Of a stretch of 64,000 bases of DNA, positions 10,485 to 22,740 are shown piece after piece. Position 1 is the stretch's first letter. Each line of letters begins with the position of its first letter. Under the pieces are notes generated by a model that was given only the letters and a program-made list of their open reading frames with translations, searched no databases and had not been told where the DNA came from. The stretch lies in assembly GCA_022410635.1 (NCBI GenBank), contig JAJVDF010000779.1, forward strand, positions 347,924-411,923, written 5' to 3'. Position numbers and translations under genes: made by a program. The stretch comes from Tretioscincus oriximinensis. Lineage: Eukaryota; Chordata; Lepidosauria; Squamata; Gymnophthalmidae.

Positions 10485-11454
10485 AATATTTTTTTAGTAT
10501 TCCTGCTTTTGATTTTTGTTGTTGTTGTCCATGTATTTGTGTTTAAGGAAAATATTTAGCAAATAAACATCTATCATTTTCAGTAATTTGTTAATAGCTT
10601 TTCACTGCTTTTGTTCTCTTTAACCTGTCATGTGGGTTTTTTCTGTGGATGCGTCATATTTTCTTCCTGATCACCTCCCTTCTTTTCCTATTTTATAAGA
10701 GCTGACAGGATCTTGTGTGTTATGTTACACACAATTTGCATGCAATGTTTAGTTTGTCTCTGATGCACTGTATATGTACAGTTGCAACACAACGAATTGA
10801 ATTATTCACGCCTGCCATATATCCTCTTGATCCTTAAGGCTAAAGGCTTCTGAAGGCATGATACAGAGAAACAAAATCACTAGGAGAAAAACCTTGCTTG
10901 ACCCTTTTGGGTAGCTGTAGGGATCCTGTGTGCCACATCAGAAGTGTAGAAGGCACAAAGAAAGATGTGCCCAAAGACGGGATTTCTTAAAGGACACAAT
11001 AGAATAGAAATGCTCCTAACTTTAGTAAAATAACTAAAGGCGAAATCCTTGGCTTGAAAAGCATCAGAAAAATGCCCTTTAGGCTTGCTCCACTTTGGAT
11101 AGTTTAATTTCTGAAAGGGATTCTTCTATCAGTGCGAGCAATTTATAATGGTTTTCCTGGAAAACTCCATGTACAAGTGGAAGCAACTTCCCCCCACACA
11201 AACAAAAAAGACAAAATATAAACAACTGTTTCAACACATTTTTTAATTCATGTTCACTCCTCAGGAACTACGCTAGATCAAATAACTATGGCTTTGGTTA
11301 CAACAAAGCGAATTCCCATTCGCTAAAAAGTCCTGTTGGTCCCCTCCCAAAATAAGGTGATATGGGATATGCACACGGGAAGAGGCTGAAAAAGTTGAGA
11401 ATTCAGCTGAAATTTGTGACAAGGCATGCACCCTTGGATGAGATTTGAGGCAAG
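10485..11454. other. No gene seen
   Basis: AT-rich stretch of nearly 1 kb with no recognised coding or repeat content. Confidence 0.4.
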
Positions 11455-11700
11455 TCATGTGCTCTGCAGTTCAGATGTATGAGGGGAGGAGGAAGAACAA
11501 CCAATCACATGAGTTCTTGGGTGTGTAACGGAGCAGGACTACATTTCCCTGTGGATAGGTCAACTCCTTGCTATGGTTACGCAGAAAGGTGCGACGGTTA
11601 GACAATTGGGTTATTCCAGATTTAAAATAAATTCTAGGTTTAAACAGAGGATTTAAACAGATTTAAACTTATCTGGAGGGCGACTTACTGCTGTTCTTCA
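11455..11700 (-). repeat. Unnamed repeat RX, copy 1
   Basis: The reverse complement contains TGATTGGTTGTTCTTCCTCC and AATTTATTTTAAATCTGG, both of which recur in the same relative arrangement (in the opposite order of strands) at 15376-15575. The two copies are inverted relative to each other and about 3.7 kb apart. The family is not recognised; a non-autonomous DNA transposon is possible. Confidence 0.5.
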
Positions 11701-13500
11701 CGACTGAGGATGGATTAAAATCTTGCATCTTCTTTTCTTTGGAGCAAAAGGGACAATTTAATAGGGCCCTGTTTTATTTGTATGTTATATTCTGTTTTTT
11801 AAAAACAATGCAGATATAAGAGAGGGCGAGGATCAACTCCAGGAGGGAAAAGGTGGCATTTGATTCTAGAAGGCATTTTGCCTCACTGACAACATCTGTG
11901 CTGCTTTCTCTGTGCTGATGGGTATGGGAGGTTTAGTAATTGCCAGCAGTAAATTACTAATACCCCTCCAGTAATCCTGACTCAACTAATTTGGCCCATT
12001 CCTTGCTTCATCACACATGCCTGCTTCAGGGAGGCAATAAAGAGCCAGCTGACAGCGGTGGCTTCTAAGCGCCAGATCTCAAGCGCTATGTATTCTAATA
12101 GGATTGTTATTAAGTGATGTGGCCCAAGAGATTAAAGGGAAAAAGTAATATGTTTCTGTCTTTCAGTGGTTGTATGTACTTTCTCTTTTTCCTTTCTTTT
12201 CTTACCATACAGAGCATTTTTCAAACCTCCTCTCGATCTCCTTTCCACATGCCTCCTGCACTGGAGCTAGGAGAAACAAAAGGCATTAAAGTGAAGGCTG
12301 CTACTCCGATGTATGCATATACGCAACTTGCTTTTAATGAACTCCTGTTTTCTTTTGGCATCTTCGTGGCATAAGATGGAATTTGGGAATCCCAAGGATA
12401 CCCCAGGCATTCCCAATGAAGGGAATTGCACATTGCAAAGGAGTTGTAGGAAATCTAGCAACACAGTTGACCGGCTTATCTCGGGATGGACCAAGTTGCG
12501 GCCACTGAAATCCAGCCAAGCATATGAAAAACAATGAAAAGAAGAAAGGCAGATGCCTGGCCTATCCCTCAAGCCTATTCTACCAGCTGTTTGCAAAGAT
12601 GAAGGTAAACAGGAAGTTTCTCCTCATATCTGGAAGATATAACCATGGGATTATTGACTATGTCAGTGTGGTCATTTCTGGGCCCTCTCTTCTATATGCT
12701 AGGCATATAGCTGTATTTTGACCATGAGCTGTAATTTACTTACTTATTTGTTTATTTATTTTACTCCCCCTCTTCCCTCAGCTACTTTGGATTTTATAAT
12801 AATAAAAGCAATAAAAAATATTAATATCTTCTTAGTACTACCGGTATCTATATTTTGCCTAAATACGGCCCTGACTAGGCTATACTTCATGGGGTATAGT
12901 ACCAACTAGGCAGACAGTGTATATCAGCAGACCTTTTTAAAAGGTTACTGATGGTCCAGAAGCAGATGAAATGAAACTAGGAGGCATGCAAATGCTCATA
13001 TGCTTCCATTTTCTAGTTTAGAGGGAGGGAGCACCTTTTGGTGGTGGGTACCAAATTGTGCCACCAAAATGAATCTTCTTGCAACTTTCTTCCCTAGTTT
13101 TCTGCGTGCCTCCGTGATGGGGCAAACTGACATTCCAATAATCCTTTATGTTTAAGGAATAGGTCCTTACCTTTACCAGTATGTATGATATACATACCAG
13201 TAAACATTTCAAGCTTTGATACATGTATAATATAGAATTAAATAAGGATGTACATTTGTAGCAATGCAGAATCGGTAACCTTTTTTTCCCTAGGAAACAA
13301 GCTCTGTTAGGAAAAAAGCTCTGTTGAAGACTACCCGTAATCCATATTTGGGACCTATTGTGTAAACAGACCATACTAACAACCATATTTTTCCAAATGG
13401 TGAGAACTCCATTATTAATATCTTTCTTCTGGGAATGAAAACCGTAGATGATTGAAGGCCTTTCTATGGCTGTTGATATACTTACCAGTCATCAAATCTA
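11701..13500. other. No gene seen
   Basis: About 1.8 kb. Overlapping frames in three phases near 12.2-12.6 kb have no recognisable domain. A short TTTA-rich run lies near 12745-12765. Confidence 0.4.
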
Positions 13501-13782
13501 GCAAGGGGGGCTTGTAGCACTTTAGAGCCTAAAAGAAATAGAACTGATGACATGGGTTTTTCTAGAAATGCTTACTCAAGAATATCTGTTTCTGATATTC
13601 TGAGTATTCAAGAATACTCAAAAGTCCTGGAGAGGTTGATGGGTTTCTACTCCATTCAGTTAATTTTGGTGCTTTCTATAGTAGATGTGAAAGAAATAAC
13701 TGTGCAGATCTGGGTCCAAAAAATTGGCAAGGGGGGCTTGTAGCACTTTAGAAATAAAAAAGAATAGGACAGGTGGCGTAAG
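13501..13782 (-). mobile_element. Two FB-A arm fragments in direct orientation
   Basis: GCAAGGGGGGCTTGTAGCAC followed by TTTAGA occurs at 13501 and again at about 13727, 226 bases apart. Each matches the outer arm of family FB-A, and each is truncated shortly inside. The spacer contains a small perfect hairpin, GAGTATTCAAGAATACTC, near 13600-13618. Confidence 0.5.
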
Positions 13783-14004
13783 AGCCAGTTTGATGTAGTG
13801 GTTAGAGTATTAGACTTATCTGGTAGTCTCCCGGTTCAATTCCCCACTCCTCCATGAAAGCCAGCTGGGTGACCTTGGGCCAGTCACAGTTCTTTAGAAC
13901 TCTCTCAGCCTCACCTACTATGGATGTCTGTTGTGGAGAAAACAACAAAAGCTATGTGCGCTACCCTATGGTTGGCTGCCCTGAGTCTAAATGAATAAAT
14001 AAAC
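13783..14004 (+). mobile_element. tRNA-derived SINE, family S1, near full length
   Basis: AGCCAGTTTGATGTAGTGG forms the head with a polymerase III A-box-like TGTAGTGGTTAGAG, followed by a B-box-like GGTTCAATTCC. Next comes the body CCAGCTGGGTGACCTTGGGC and a 3' end CTGCCCTGAGTCTAAATG with AAATA units. The tail is slightly deleted relative to 55561-55813. It abuts an FB-A fragment. Confidence 0.85.
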
Positions 14005-15375
14005 AGATGGGAAGAAATTGGAGCAGTTTGCCTTGATTGCTTATCTTGGTTATATAACATTCCTGTGTACTAGGAGACGTTACCACGTGTCCCTTTAAGG
14101 GCCCNGGGATCCAGCTGTGATTGTGGGCTAGNGAGANCANAGAANGGNGGGGGGGGGGGGTCTGCTATAAAGAGAGCAGTTGAAAAACAGAAAGTTTAGA
14201 AGCCTGTTGTGAAATAATCACACAGACAAAAGACCTCAGATGCAAGCATGGTTTACTTCCGGAAAGGAAAAAAGGAAGTGAACCAAGTTTGCTGGTGGCA
14301 AGGTCTTTTGTAACCTCCCTTCCAGGCGGAGTTACAGGCAGTCAGCTGGTACAAACAATCTCCCAAGCGGGTTGTCCTTTTCTCCATGTGCTCGGCCAAA
14401 GCCATGTGCCAGATTCCACCATAACAAGTCTCCTTTGCATGTCTCAGGACCTGAGTAGCAAAGGATTGGTTACCATGAAAACAAAGAGATTTTCCAAAGA
14501 GGTGGCAAAGTGGTCGCACAGGAATGCAAAGTAGAAAGTAAACTGCAAGCTGAAATGACAAGCTGAAATTAACTTTAAACAGGAGCAAATAAACTTATCT
14601 ATATTATAAAGTTTGGATTATGAAAGGATAATTACAGGCATGAATAATGCAACATGGTTACTCTCATTTTATGACTTAATTCTCTGGCCAATATTGACTA
14701 CTGATGGGTACTTCAACTAGAGTCCCATTACACTACAAAGGCAAGATGTTATAATTATTGTAAATATGTTGTGGTTATAGCAATTATTCCTTGAAGATGA
14801 ACAAAGCCGTTTTCACACTAGATCAGTAGCTGAAATCAAATGCCTACTATTCTTTGTTCATAAGGAATTAAACTATTCCAGTCCAGCATCACCATAGACT
14901 GTTTGTGGAGGTCTAGACGGATACCTTGTTTGACCTAAATCTTCAAATGTCATTCATCATGGCTGCACTTGCCAACTTTTCTCGTGGGCAGTTGGTTATG
15001 AGCAATAAAGTTGATCACTGGCTTCTCCCACTCAGTTATTGGCATCTAACTTTGCTTTGCAATTGCTGCAATACATCTTTAGAACAGATCTATGCTCTGA
15101 GAGTTGTTAGAGCAAGCAATATACACTTCTTGCTTTGTACAGAGCACAGATAAAACAGAGACAAGGAAGCACAGACATGACATATAGGGAAATTAAAAGC
15201 AGCTTTTTCATGCAATACAAAAATGGAAATGGATTTAGGTTCATAGCAGCATATCCCTTCTTCTTACTTCTGCAGAAGCATAGCATCTCAGCAATATGAT
15301 TTTTCCTTTTCTTTTTGTAGTATAGAAACCAAAAGAGAAGCTCAGTGCAGAATTAAAGCCCGTTGTCTATCTTAG
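14005..15375. other. No gene seen; possible LTR-like promoter segment near 14.16 kb
   Basis: The N-rich patch at 14105-14148 precedes a G run and a CTATAAAGAG box at about 14165. The sequence after it (CAGTTGAAAAACAG, then TGTGAAATAATCACACAG) has the look of a retroviral-type R/U5, but no partner LTR or gag/pol frame is present. I keep it as unassigned. Minus and plus frames around 14.25-14.6 kb are not recognisable. Confidence 0.3.
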
Positions 15376-15575
15376 GCACCATCCAGACGAGTGAGTTAAA
15401 CCTGGGATTTATTTTAAATCTGGATTTACTCGTTGATGCCTTTGCTTCAAGTATCTCTCACAATCAGCATTAATGGAACATCCATTCGAGAGTTTTGTAG
15501 CTCTGTGAGTGTGCAATCTCCTGATTGGCTGTTCTTCCCCCTCCCCTTGTAGTCTGAAGCTCCAGTACACATGTT
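15376..15575 (+). repeat. Unnamed repeat RX, copy 2
   Basis: Contains GGGATTTATTTTAAATCTGG and TGATTGGCTGTTCTTCCCCC, matching the reverse complement of 11455-11700. Diverged; no coding. Confidence 0.5.
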
Positions 15576-15984
15576 TTGTCAAATGCCGGCTCTTCATGTG
15601 CGCACACACTTGGGGAAAATGAAAACCTGTTATGAGATCAGCTTGCAGCAATTCTCAGGAAAATCTGGAGCTAGGGAGCTACCAGTATTTTGAGAAAGGA
15701 TTACTGAAACTCGGGGAGCATGTGAGGCGAAGTCCTGTTGTGGTAGCAAAACCTCATCTAGAGAGAGCCTGATCCACATTGCATCATTCATTACCAAACG
15801 CCGTAAATAACCTTAAAGATACAACATACAATTTATTATATCCCAAACCATCACTTATCCAAGGCATCACTAAGGCATTATGTGAGAAACCATATGTATA
15901 GAAATGCCTTCTAGTCATCCCATTTCCTATGTGTGAATGCAGCTTTGTGTGAAATAAGTTGTTTGAAGGTGCATCATGCGGACA
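15576..15984. other. No gene seen
   Basis: About 400 bp without recognised features. Confidence 0.4.
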
Positions 15985-16192
15985 TGGGGAAGGGTGAGCA
16001 CCTTGTGCTAACCTGTAGCTCTAGCCAACCCAGCTATTCGAAAGCAAGAATTGCAAGAAATTGCAACAGACTGCAACTAGATAAATGGTAGGGAAGATAG
16101 AATGCAAGCCTTCGGGTGAAAAATAACTTTGAAAGAGGAGTCTCTTCGGGAGAGAAAAACAGGGTATGAAAACCCAGTTCTTTTTCTTCTAA
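15985..16192 (+). mobile_element. tRNA-derived SINE, family S2, 5'-truncated
   Basis: GTGAGCACCTTGTGC, AGCTCTAGCCAACCCAGC, CTTCGGGTGAAAAATAAC, GAGTCTCTTCGGG and GGTATGAAAACCCAG lead into TTCTTTTTCTTCT. This is the only S2 copy here on the plus strand. The head is missing. Confidence 0.65.
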
Positions 16193-17415
16193 TAAGTTTA
16201 AAGTGAGCAAAATCTGATAATCTAAAGAAACATATTGCTGCTTTGCTCATTACACAAATTGCTCTAACTATTTGTAGTTTATGTTTTATTTCACTTCTCC
16301 ATTTGAACGTCTGATTGGTAAGGAGGAAGAACCATTTATTGTAGCCTTAGTTGGTAGATTTAATCCTTCCATGATTTTAATTACATGGAAAGTGATATAA
16401 AAATGACTCCTAACTTCTGCAATTTCATTTAACCTTTTATGCATTTTTCTACAAAGAGGTCAAATTGTTTGTGCATTTAATATGAATGTTAATTAAGGGT
16501 TAACTGGGAGAGAGAATTAATTAAAAGCTAATAAGGATGATAGACTTCCATCAGATTACAAACGTAAAGTATCTAAATATCTTTTAAAATGCTTTCCCTA
16601 CCAATATATCCATAAATATGTTTTACAGAAGCCTTTTGACAAAGAAGATTGAGGATCATATTCGATTATGTTATAATGCCTCTTAAGGTTCCATGGAGTT
16701 AAAGAGAAATACAATTCTAATGTAAAGCTTCATTAGACATATGTACCAACTACAGCACTCTTATATGTGGACTTGGATTTGCTGGGTGACAAAGCTGTGG
16801 TTGGGTCTGGAAATACAACTAAGGCTGTGGTCATATATACACTCTTCATCAGTCCTCATCATGAAGAAAAGAACTGAAAACCAGAAAAAATAGGGTTTGT
16901 AGAGATTTTTCTGGTTTTCATTCCTACTTAAAAATGTGTTTTCTAGTTTTCAATCCTGTTTTTCTGGACTGAGGCCCCTATCATACCACAGGGGAAAACC
17001 CAAAATGGAGTTTAAACCTGGCATAACTCAATCTGCTGTCCATATTACCTCAAAAATCCACATGAGTTCGCAAGAACGGGATGCATGAAGGACCTGAAGT
17101 CACTAGCGTGCATGTGAGCCAGCTGCACCTTTGCAGTCCCTGCGATGGCATGACAGACATCAGGGCTCCGGGCAGCTTTCTGTTGGAAGGAGAGGTGTTT
17201 CGTGCTGATGTCTGGAAACATCAGCAACCTCTCCTTAAGTAACAAAGGAGCTTTTTCCTGTGTGGGACCTGGGAGGACAACGCAAGCTCTGTTGCCTTGC
17301 ATAGCAGAAGCATCTTGAAGATCTCACCAACCCAGTAGGAGAATCTTGTGTGGAAGCAAAGACTATTTAATAGCACATACATGACCGCAGCTTAAGAGTC
17401 ACAAAACCCAGCTTC
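16193..17415. other. No gene seen
   Basis: About 1.2 kb, very AT-rich on the left half. The minus frame at 17045-17302 (85 codons) has no recognisable domain. Confidence 0.4.
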
Positions 17416-17520
17416 CATGTAGAATTGGAAGGGACCTCCAGGACCATCAGGTCCAACCCCTATTCAATGCAGGATTCATTAAACCATCCCAGACAGATGA
17501 CTGTCTAGACAGATATATAA
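17416..17520 (-). mobile_element. CR1 LINE 3' end (second CR1 subtype)
   Basis: GAATTGGAAGGGACCTCCAG, then CAGGTCCAACCCC, is the reverse complement of the widespread amniote CR1 end, which reads GGTTGGA...GGTCCCTTCCAA and finishes in TGATTCTATG units. This is a different subtype from the TTCTTATG-tailed copies. Confidence 0.75.
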
Positions 17521-17754
17521 GAGGATTGTGGCATCCTACACCTTTAGGAAGATTTAAAATAGCACTTTTCACATTCTTAGATAAAGTTCGTCAAAATAGC
17601 AAATATTTTAGGGGTGAAACTTTGAGCAGTTTTAATAACTTTTAAAACTACCAAAAGCAGGTTTTGTATGTATAATAGCAATATATAATCAGATGACAAT
17701 CATAATCCCAAAATCAAACATCCAATTGCCTCAAAAATAATAAAACTTCAAACG

Positions 17755-17863
17755 AAGGCTGGACAGTCATCTTTCTGGGATGGTTTAGTGCACCCTGCAT
17801 TGAACAAGGGGTTGGACCCACTGGCCCTGGAGGTCCCACCCACCACTATGATTCTATCTATGT
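17755..17863 (+). mobile_element. CR1 LINE 3' end (second subtype)
   Basis: GGACAGTCATCTTTCTGGGA, GGGGTTGGACCCACTGG and the terminal ATGATTCTATCTATG match the octamer-tailed CR1 end in plus orientation. It faces the minus copy 235 bp upstream. Confidence 0.78.
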
Positions 17864-18313
17864 GCTTGAGATGGAAATGAAATAGATTGTGCCAGCATGC
17901 TGATAACACTGAATTTCATACATCTAGTTAATCCAAATCTTTCCACAGTTCCATGTAAAATGGGATTGAGTAACATCTGGAGAGTCATAGCATCTCCTAA
18001 ATGTTGAGAAACTGCCCCAGGCTGCATACAGTACGTGACTGATGTTAATAAGAACAAGTTTCCTTTTCCAAGATGGCAGGCATGATCTACTGATAATTGC
18101 TACTACTATTTTGAAAGGATGGTTGCTTTCCTTCAGCATCAGTGATTTACTGACAGAGAAACTGGCACTCAATTACTTTAAGTTCAGCTTTGACAGTTAT
18201 TAGGACATTGTAGTATTTCTAAACTTCAAGATAATGGCTGAAGACTATCTTCAGCCTTTAAAAAGCATTCTGGAATAAAAACAAAGAGGAACATCCAGAA
18301 AACCTGTACCTCC
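17864..18313. other. No gene seen
   Basis: About 450 bp with no recognised features. Confidence 0.4.
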
Positions 18314-18737
18314 TCATGACATATTTTGTTTTGCTATTTATTTTAAATCTGGAAAAACACATTCAACATTCTGTGCCTCCAATTTTGATGGTGCTTCCTG
18401 TTTCCCTGTTACATTTCCTTGTGGTCTCGTGACATCACATTTCCCATAAGTCATTACTGTGCTTATTGTACTACAATTCCCAGCATTATTTGAGAGCCAG
18501 GAGCCAATGAACGTTTACATTTAGCCTCAAAGTCTCATGAGATTTACTATTTTCCCACAAGGGAAGGCCCCACAAAGACTATTTTTCAGATTTTAGAGAA
18601 CTCCTCTATGTAATCCAACAGCGGCTGGTAAATCCCAGACCACAGGCCTTTTTAGTGAGTGGACCTGCATGAACCCGTGGGGTGAATTCAGCCTGATGTA
18701 AGCACCACCTCAGTAAAAATATTTTGTGAGGATGCAA
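18314..18737 (+). mobile_element. R430 repeat, copy 1
   Basis: Shares ordered blocks with 48795-49224 and 62046-62509: TAAGTCATTACTGTGCTT, TACAATTCCCAGCATT, GAGCCAGGAGCCAATGAACG, CTCAAAGTCTCATGAGATTT, TTTTCAGATTTTAG and CAGTAAAAATATTTTGTGAGG. The two ends look like short inverted repeats (CTCCTCATGACATATTTTG against the reverse complement of the end). There is no coding. Likely a non-autonomous DNA transposon, name unknown. Confidence 0.65.
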
Positions 18738-19522
18738 AAATTTTAAGGACAACCAATAAAGCCACTTTAGAATTTGCTGAGGGGAAAAAAATCACGATTA
18801 CTGTTTGGATGTTTGTCAGGAAGGAAGGGTTAATATTTTCCACCTGTATAACTTTGAGACAAGCTTACTTTAAAGTGATATCTAAATGGTATCTTGCCCT
18901 CTGGCGATGGAGAAAAATCACAGGTTTTTGTACAGGTTGCTGCTGGCTAAACTACAGCTTGAAAGATATCGGTTTGCATATGCGGCTGAACTGCCCAAAG
19001 TCAAAATCCATTGGTGTGAATTTTAAGCAAGGCCACAAGACTGCCTGGCTTTATAGTACCCTTAAAAATTACAGTTACTCTGCCTCGTTTAGGAGAAATC
19101 AGTATCACATTTGCGAAGGGAATTCCCACATAAGAAACTGGGATTTTTAATGAGACTATTAACTGGACATCTTATACTTACTTTTCTAAAAAAAGGAAAG
19201 GAAAAGACTTTTCCTTTCAATAATGTTGTGCTCACATGTAGGCAGGAAAGGTTCTCAAGTGCATTAGAGATTGGGGAATGTGGTCTCTGCATTTTCAGTC
19301 CGTCCCTAACCCAGTTTTTAACCTTAGAATGTTCATGAGAGGGGAAGATTTGTGTAGCGAGGATTCCACCTGTGAGCCATTTCTAAGCCTCTTTCAAAGA
19401 CAGCTAGAGATGAGATAGGAGCAGAAATATGAAATGTTACTATTTTAAGATGCTTTAGAACTGGGTTTTTTTCCTACATGTGAATGCAGCCTAAGATTTG
19501 TTATGAAATAAATCTATGAGTA
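18738..19522. other. No gene seen
   Basis: About 780 bp. A 113-codon plus frame (18809-19150) has no recognisable domain. ATGTGAATGCAGCCTAAG near 19478-19495 repeats the type of end seen at 54.9 kb. Confidence 0.4.
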
Positions 19523-19845
19523 GATATGAAGAAAAGAAGAAGAAGAAGGAGGTTTTTGTACCCATCTTTTCTTACTTGAAGAGGTTCAAAGCGTCTTACA
19601 AGCTTACTTTTCACTCGAAGTCTTACATTTTATCTCCCCCTCCACGCTATGTTGGTCCCCATTTATCTAAACACAATTTCTTGCTTTCGAATATCTAGGT
19701 TGGCTAGAGCTGAGGTTAGTAGAGGTGCTCACCCCTCTCTACAGCTGACACAGAGCTTTGAACTTGGGATCTTTGCTGAAATACCAGGATTCTTAACCTC
19801 TGTATTACTGAGCCTCTGTACCGCTGTACCCAATTTGCCTTTGGG
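19523..19845 (-). mobile_element. tRNA-derived SINE, family S2, near full length
   Basis: A GAAGAAGAAGAAGG run, then TTTTTGTACCCATC, TTACTTGAAGAGGTTCAAAG, GGTTGGCTAGAGCTGAGG and TGCTCACCCC lead to a tRNA-like head on the minus strand. That head starts GGCTCAGTAATACAGAGG and has a B-box-like AGTTCAAAGC. This copy best shows the tRNA origin of S2. Confidence 0.75.
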
Positions 19846-20182
19846 TACCCTTCAAATGATCAGAGGTAATTACAAGTCTGGATTCCACATAATCATTTCA
19901 CGTAAAAATATCTGGTGGGTCATTGTGGCAAACAGCATGCCGATTTAAGGCCCTTTCTGCACTAAACCAATCATATTTTGGGACATATCTCAGAAAAAAT
20001 AAGCCTTTATCATTCATTGATATCACGCAGCAGTTCCTACCCGTTCAATAGTAGAATTGCCTCATCTGTAGATAAAGCATGCATCACAGTATTAAAAATT
20101 AGTATCTAAATATTTACCGTGATTTTAGTTTTTTATATATATAAAAAAAATGTAAGAGGATTTGTGCAAGTTTAACATTCTG
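19846..20182. other. No gene seen
   Basis: AT-rich; AAGGCCCTTTCTGCACT...ATATCTCAG near 19948-19995 is a possible old FB-B arm. Confidence 0.35.
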
Positions 20183-20290
20183 TCTCTCACAGTGGCCTAC
20201 CAATTGCATTTGGGCATTCCTAAGCATTAAAAGAAGACAAAACTTTCACCCACTCTTGTAAAAGGCATTTAGAGGAATTCTGCCTAGCAG
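20183..20290 (-). mobile_element. CR1 LINE 3' end, short and old
   Basis: ATTCTGTCTCTCACAGTGG, CCAATTGCATTTGGGCA and GAATTCTGCCTAGCAG follow the order of the CR1 3' end in reverse complement. Confidence 0.6.
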
Positions 20291-20784
20291 AAAAAGTTCA
20301 GTATTCGATCAGCTCAGCTGCCTGTGGTTGATACCGGCCAGGAGCAAGACAGGAGACAGAAAGGGCAGCAGGGGATTCTCTCTACTGTCCTCAGTAATTT
20401 GGGGACAATGAATGGAGCAAGCAGAAAGGGCTGAAGGGAATCGTTGGGAAAAGAAATGCCCTGAAAACCCCCTTAAAACATTGCAGCCTCAGAGGTGCTG
20501 ATTCTGAATGGCAGCAGACAGTTACGTGAGCTCCTCTGTCACTTTCCTTTCAGCACCCCCTGAATTTGTGGAGGTGGAGAAAGAAGGTGCTGAATGGACA
20601 GCAAGCAGATGCACGTTCTTCAGCCCATGGCAGACCTGAAGGTGATTTTAAAAAATCCAAAAAAACGCATAGGCCAGGATAGGGGCCTTTCATTAGAGTC
20701 CAAGGATGAGTTCACATGCCCTCAGGTAACCTGGGCATGCTGGCCAATCCGTCTCTGGGTCCTTTAAATTTTCTAGTTATCTAC

Positions 20785-20993
20785 TAAGATGGATCTCTTG
20801 ATACTCCCCCGAGTATGGAGCAACAGGCAGTATTCCTGAAATACCATTTGCAGGGACTGAGAAAAGGTAAAGATTTTGCCTTCTTCTGCTGCTTGAGACT
20901 ACCGAGGTGCAACTGGTGGGCTACTGTGTGAGACAGAATGCTGGACTAGATGGGCTGATTCAACATGGCTCGTCTTATGTTCTTATGTTCTAG
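20785..20993 (+). mobile_element. CR1 LINE extreme 3' end
   Basis: CTCTTGATACTCCCC, GAGCAACAGGCAGTATTCC, TGCAACTGGTGGGCTACTG and GCTGGACTAGATGGGCTGA end in TTATGTTCTTATGTTCT. Non-coding. Confidence 0.85.
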
Positions 20994-21093
20994 TGGAGCA
21001 ATGGTTAGAAGCCCTAGACTACAATTCAGTTGAATCTCTGCTCTGAAATGAAAGTTTATTGAGTTTTCCTAACTCAGGTTCAAGTGGCCTCAT

Positions 21094-22735
21094 TTTTTTT
21101 TTAGATTTTTTATTATTGTGATGAATAACAACAAAACCATTACAAAGAAGTGAGTTAATAGAAAACAACAGTGACAATAAAAAAACATACAAGACAATTG
21201 TGATTTCCCCCCCCCCACTCCCTCCTCCGGAACATAGGGGATCAGATTATCAGTCTTTGTTCTTTGAGCATCAGGATTGTTTCTCTAATTAGAGGATGTG
21301 CAGCTGTATTTGTGGCGTAAGTGATAAGTGATTTCCACTTGATAGCCCAGTGAAGTATTGTTCGTTGTCCCATTTCTTGTAATCTTTTATCCCAGAACAC
21401 ATCAAAAAGTAGGAATTCTAGGATGTAACTCCACCAACAGTCCATTGTCCATATCCTCTGGTCTTTCCAACCCTTGGCGATTACTAAATGACCTGCAAGT
21501 AGTGCCATTTGGATGAATACTTTTTCTTCAAGTCTAGGTGTAAAAGAGTCGAGTACTCCGAAGATCCAACATTCATCCGTATCTGGGATATGCGCATTAA
21601 TTACTTTATAAATTTGATATAAAATGTTTTGACGGAACTGTAAAACCCTAGGGCAACGAGCCCACATGTGAATATAGGTCCCTCAACTTTTGCAACCATG
21701 CCAGCATATTGGTGACGATCCGGCAATGTATGAGAGCTGGGTAGGGGTGTGATACCATTTAGTGAATCTTTTAAGTTCGGTTTCGCGTAACCTTATATCC
21801 TTGTGTCTAGAGTATCTGATACGCCATTCCTCCCAGTTATTATGTACCTGTGGAATCTCATTATCCCAGTATTCATAAAATTTTGAACTTTTATCAAATT
21901 TGCTATTACTAATTATTTTATAAATTTCTTTGATTTGTTTCTTTTCCCCTAAAATGATGTTACTCACAACCTGTTCCATCTCCGAGTTTCCCATCAGATT
22001 TCTTTTTATCTCCCTGTTATTGATAGAGTTAAATGTGGAGTGTTGTTATAGCCAGAATCTTTGGTTTTGTTGTAGTGTTAAACCCCTTAAAGTCGCCCAA
22101 TCAATTGGTATCCCGTTGGGATCAATTAATTGTCTGATTCTTAAATAACCCTGGGCTTTCAGATGGTCTATATATTCGGTAATAGATGATTCTCCCGAAA
22201 AGTTTAAGGCATGGAGCGAAGCCAGTTGTCTCCAATTATTTGCCAATCTCCTTATATTTGCTTTCCAGCACTTATATGCTTCTCTCATGGGGAGTAGCCA
22301 CTGATTGATAATCCTCCTAGGGTAACCCGGATTGAGAACTGTATTGTTTTTTAAATTGTTCATTTGTAACTCCAGTAATATAGGGGTTCGAGTTCTATTA
22401 TACTCAATTTGAAGAATTCTATATATTTGGAAGGCGTCTGAATAAACTCTCAAAGAAGGGAGCCCCCATCCCAAAATGTCCCTGCCCGCATGAAGAGTTG
22501 TATTAGCTATCCTGTGTGGGTTTCCATTTAATACCCATAATTTAATTTGCTTTTCCCACCCCTGGATCTTATCATTATGTAGGTGTACTGGAAGAGTCTG
22601 AAATAGGAATAAGAATTTTGGTAAAATTGCCATTTTTATTGCTTTAATTTTATATGTTACTGACCATTGCCACCTGAGTGTCTTGGAGCCCCTAAGGCAG
22701 ATAGATCGGCAACTGCCAGGTTCTTCAGCCAACCA
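21094..22735 (-). mobile_element. L1-clade LINE, 3' part
   Basis: Minus-oriented, 5'-truncated L1 of about 1.6 kb. The 3' end is a T-rich stretch on the plus strand at 21094-21105, equal to a short poly(A) tail. The coding part (see the pseudogene entry) covers the last third of ORF2. I could not find a convincing target-site duplication; the left boundary could lie within about 20 bases of the given value. Confidence 0.85.
21242..22732 (-). pseudogene. L1 ORF2 C-terminal region, frameshifted
   Basis: Three minus frames in series (22732-22046, 21994-21683, 21667-21242) give the end of an L1-clade ORF2, downstream of the catalytic reverse transcriptase motifs. Visible pieces are AIKMAILPKFLFLFQTLP, the motif that follows the polymerase core; GWGLPSLRVYSDAFQI; NQRFWL; and the C-terminal CWHGC that starts the Cys/His motif, followed in the next frame by MWARC. 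The last frame ends in an ILMLKEQRLII terminus close to the expected end. Frameshifts or stops near 22.0 and 21.68 kb break the protein. The endonuclease and polymerase core are absent, so this copy cannot move on its own. Confidence 0.82.
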
Positions 22736-22740
22736 GTGTC

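Noticed and set aside
14041..14230. Possible retroviral LTR promoter/R region
   Set aside because: Only a TATA-like box and general appearance; no second LTR, primer site or coding region, and many Ns.
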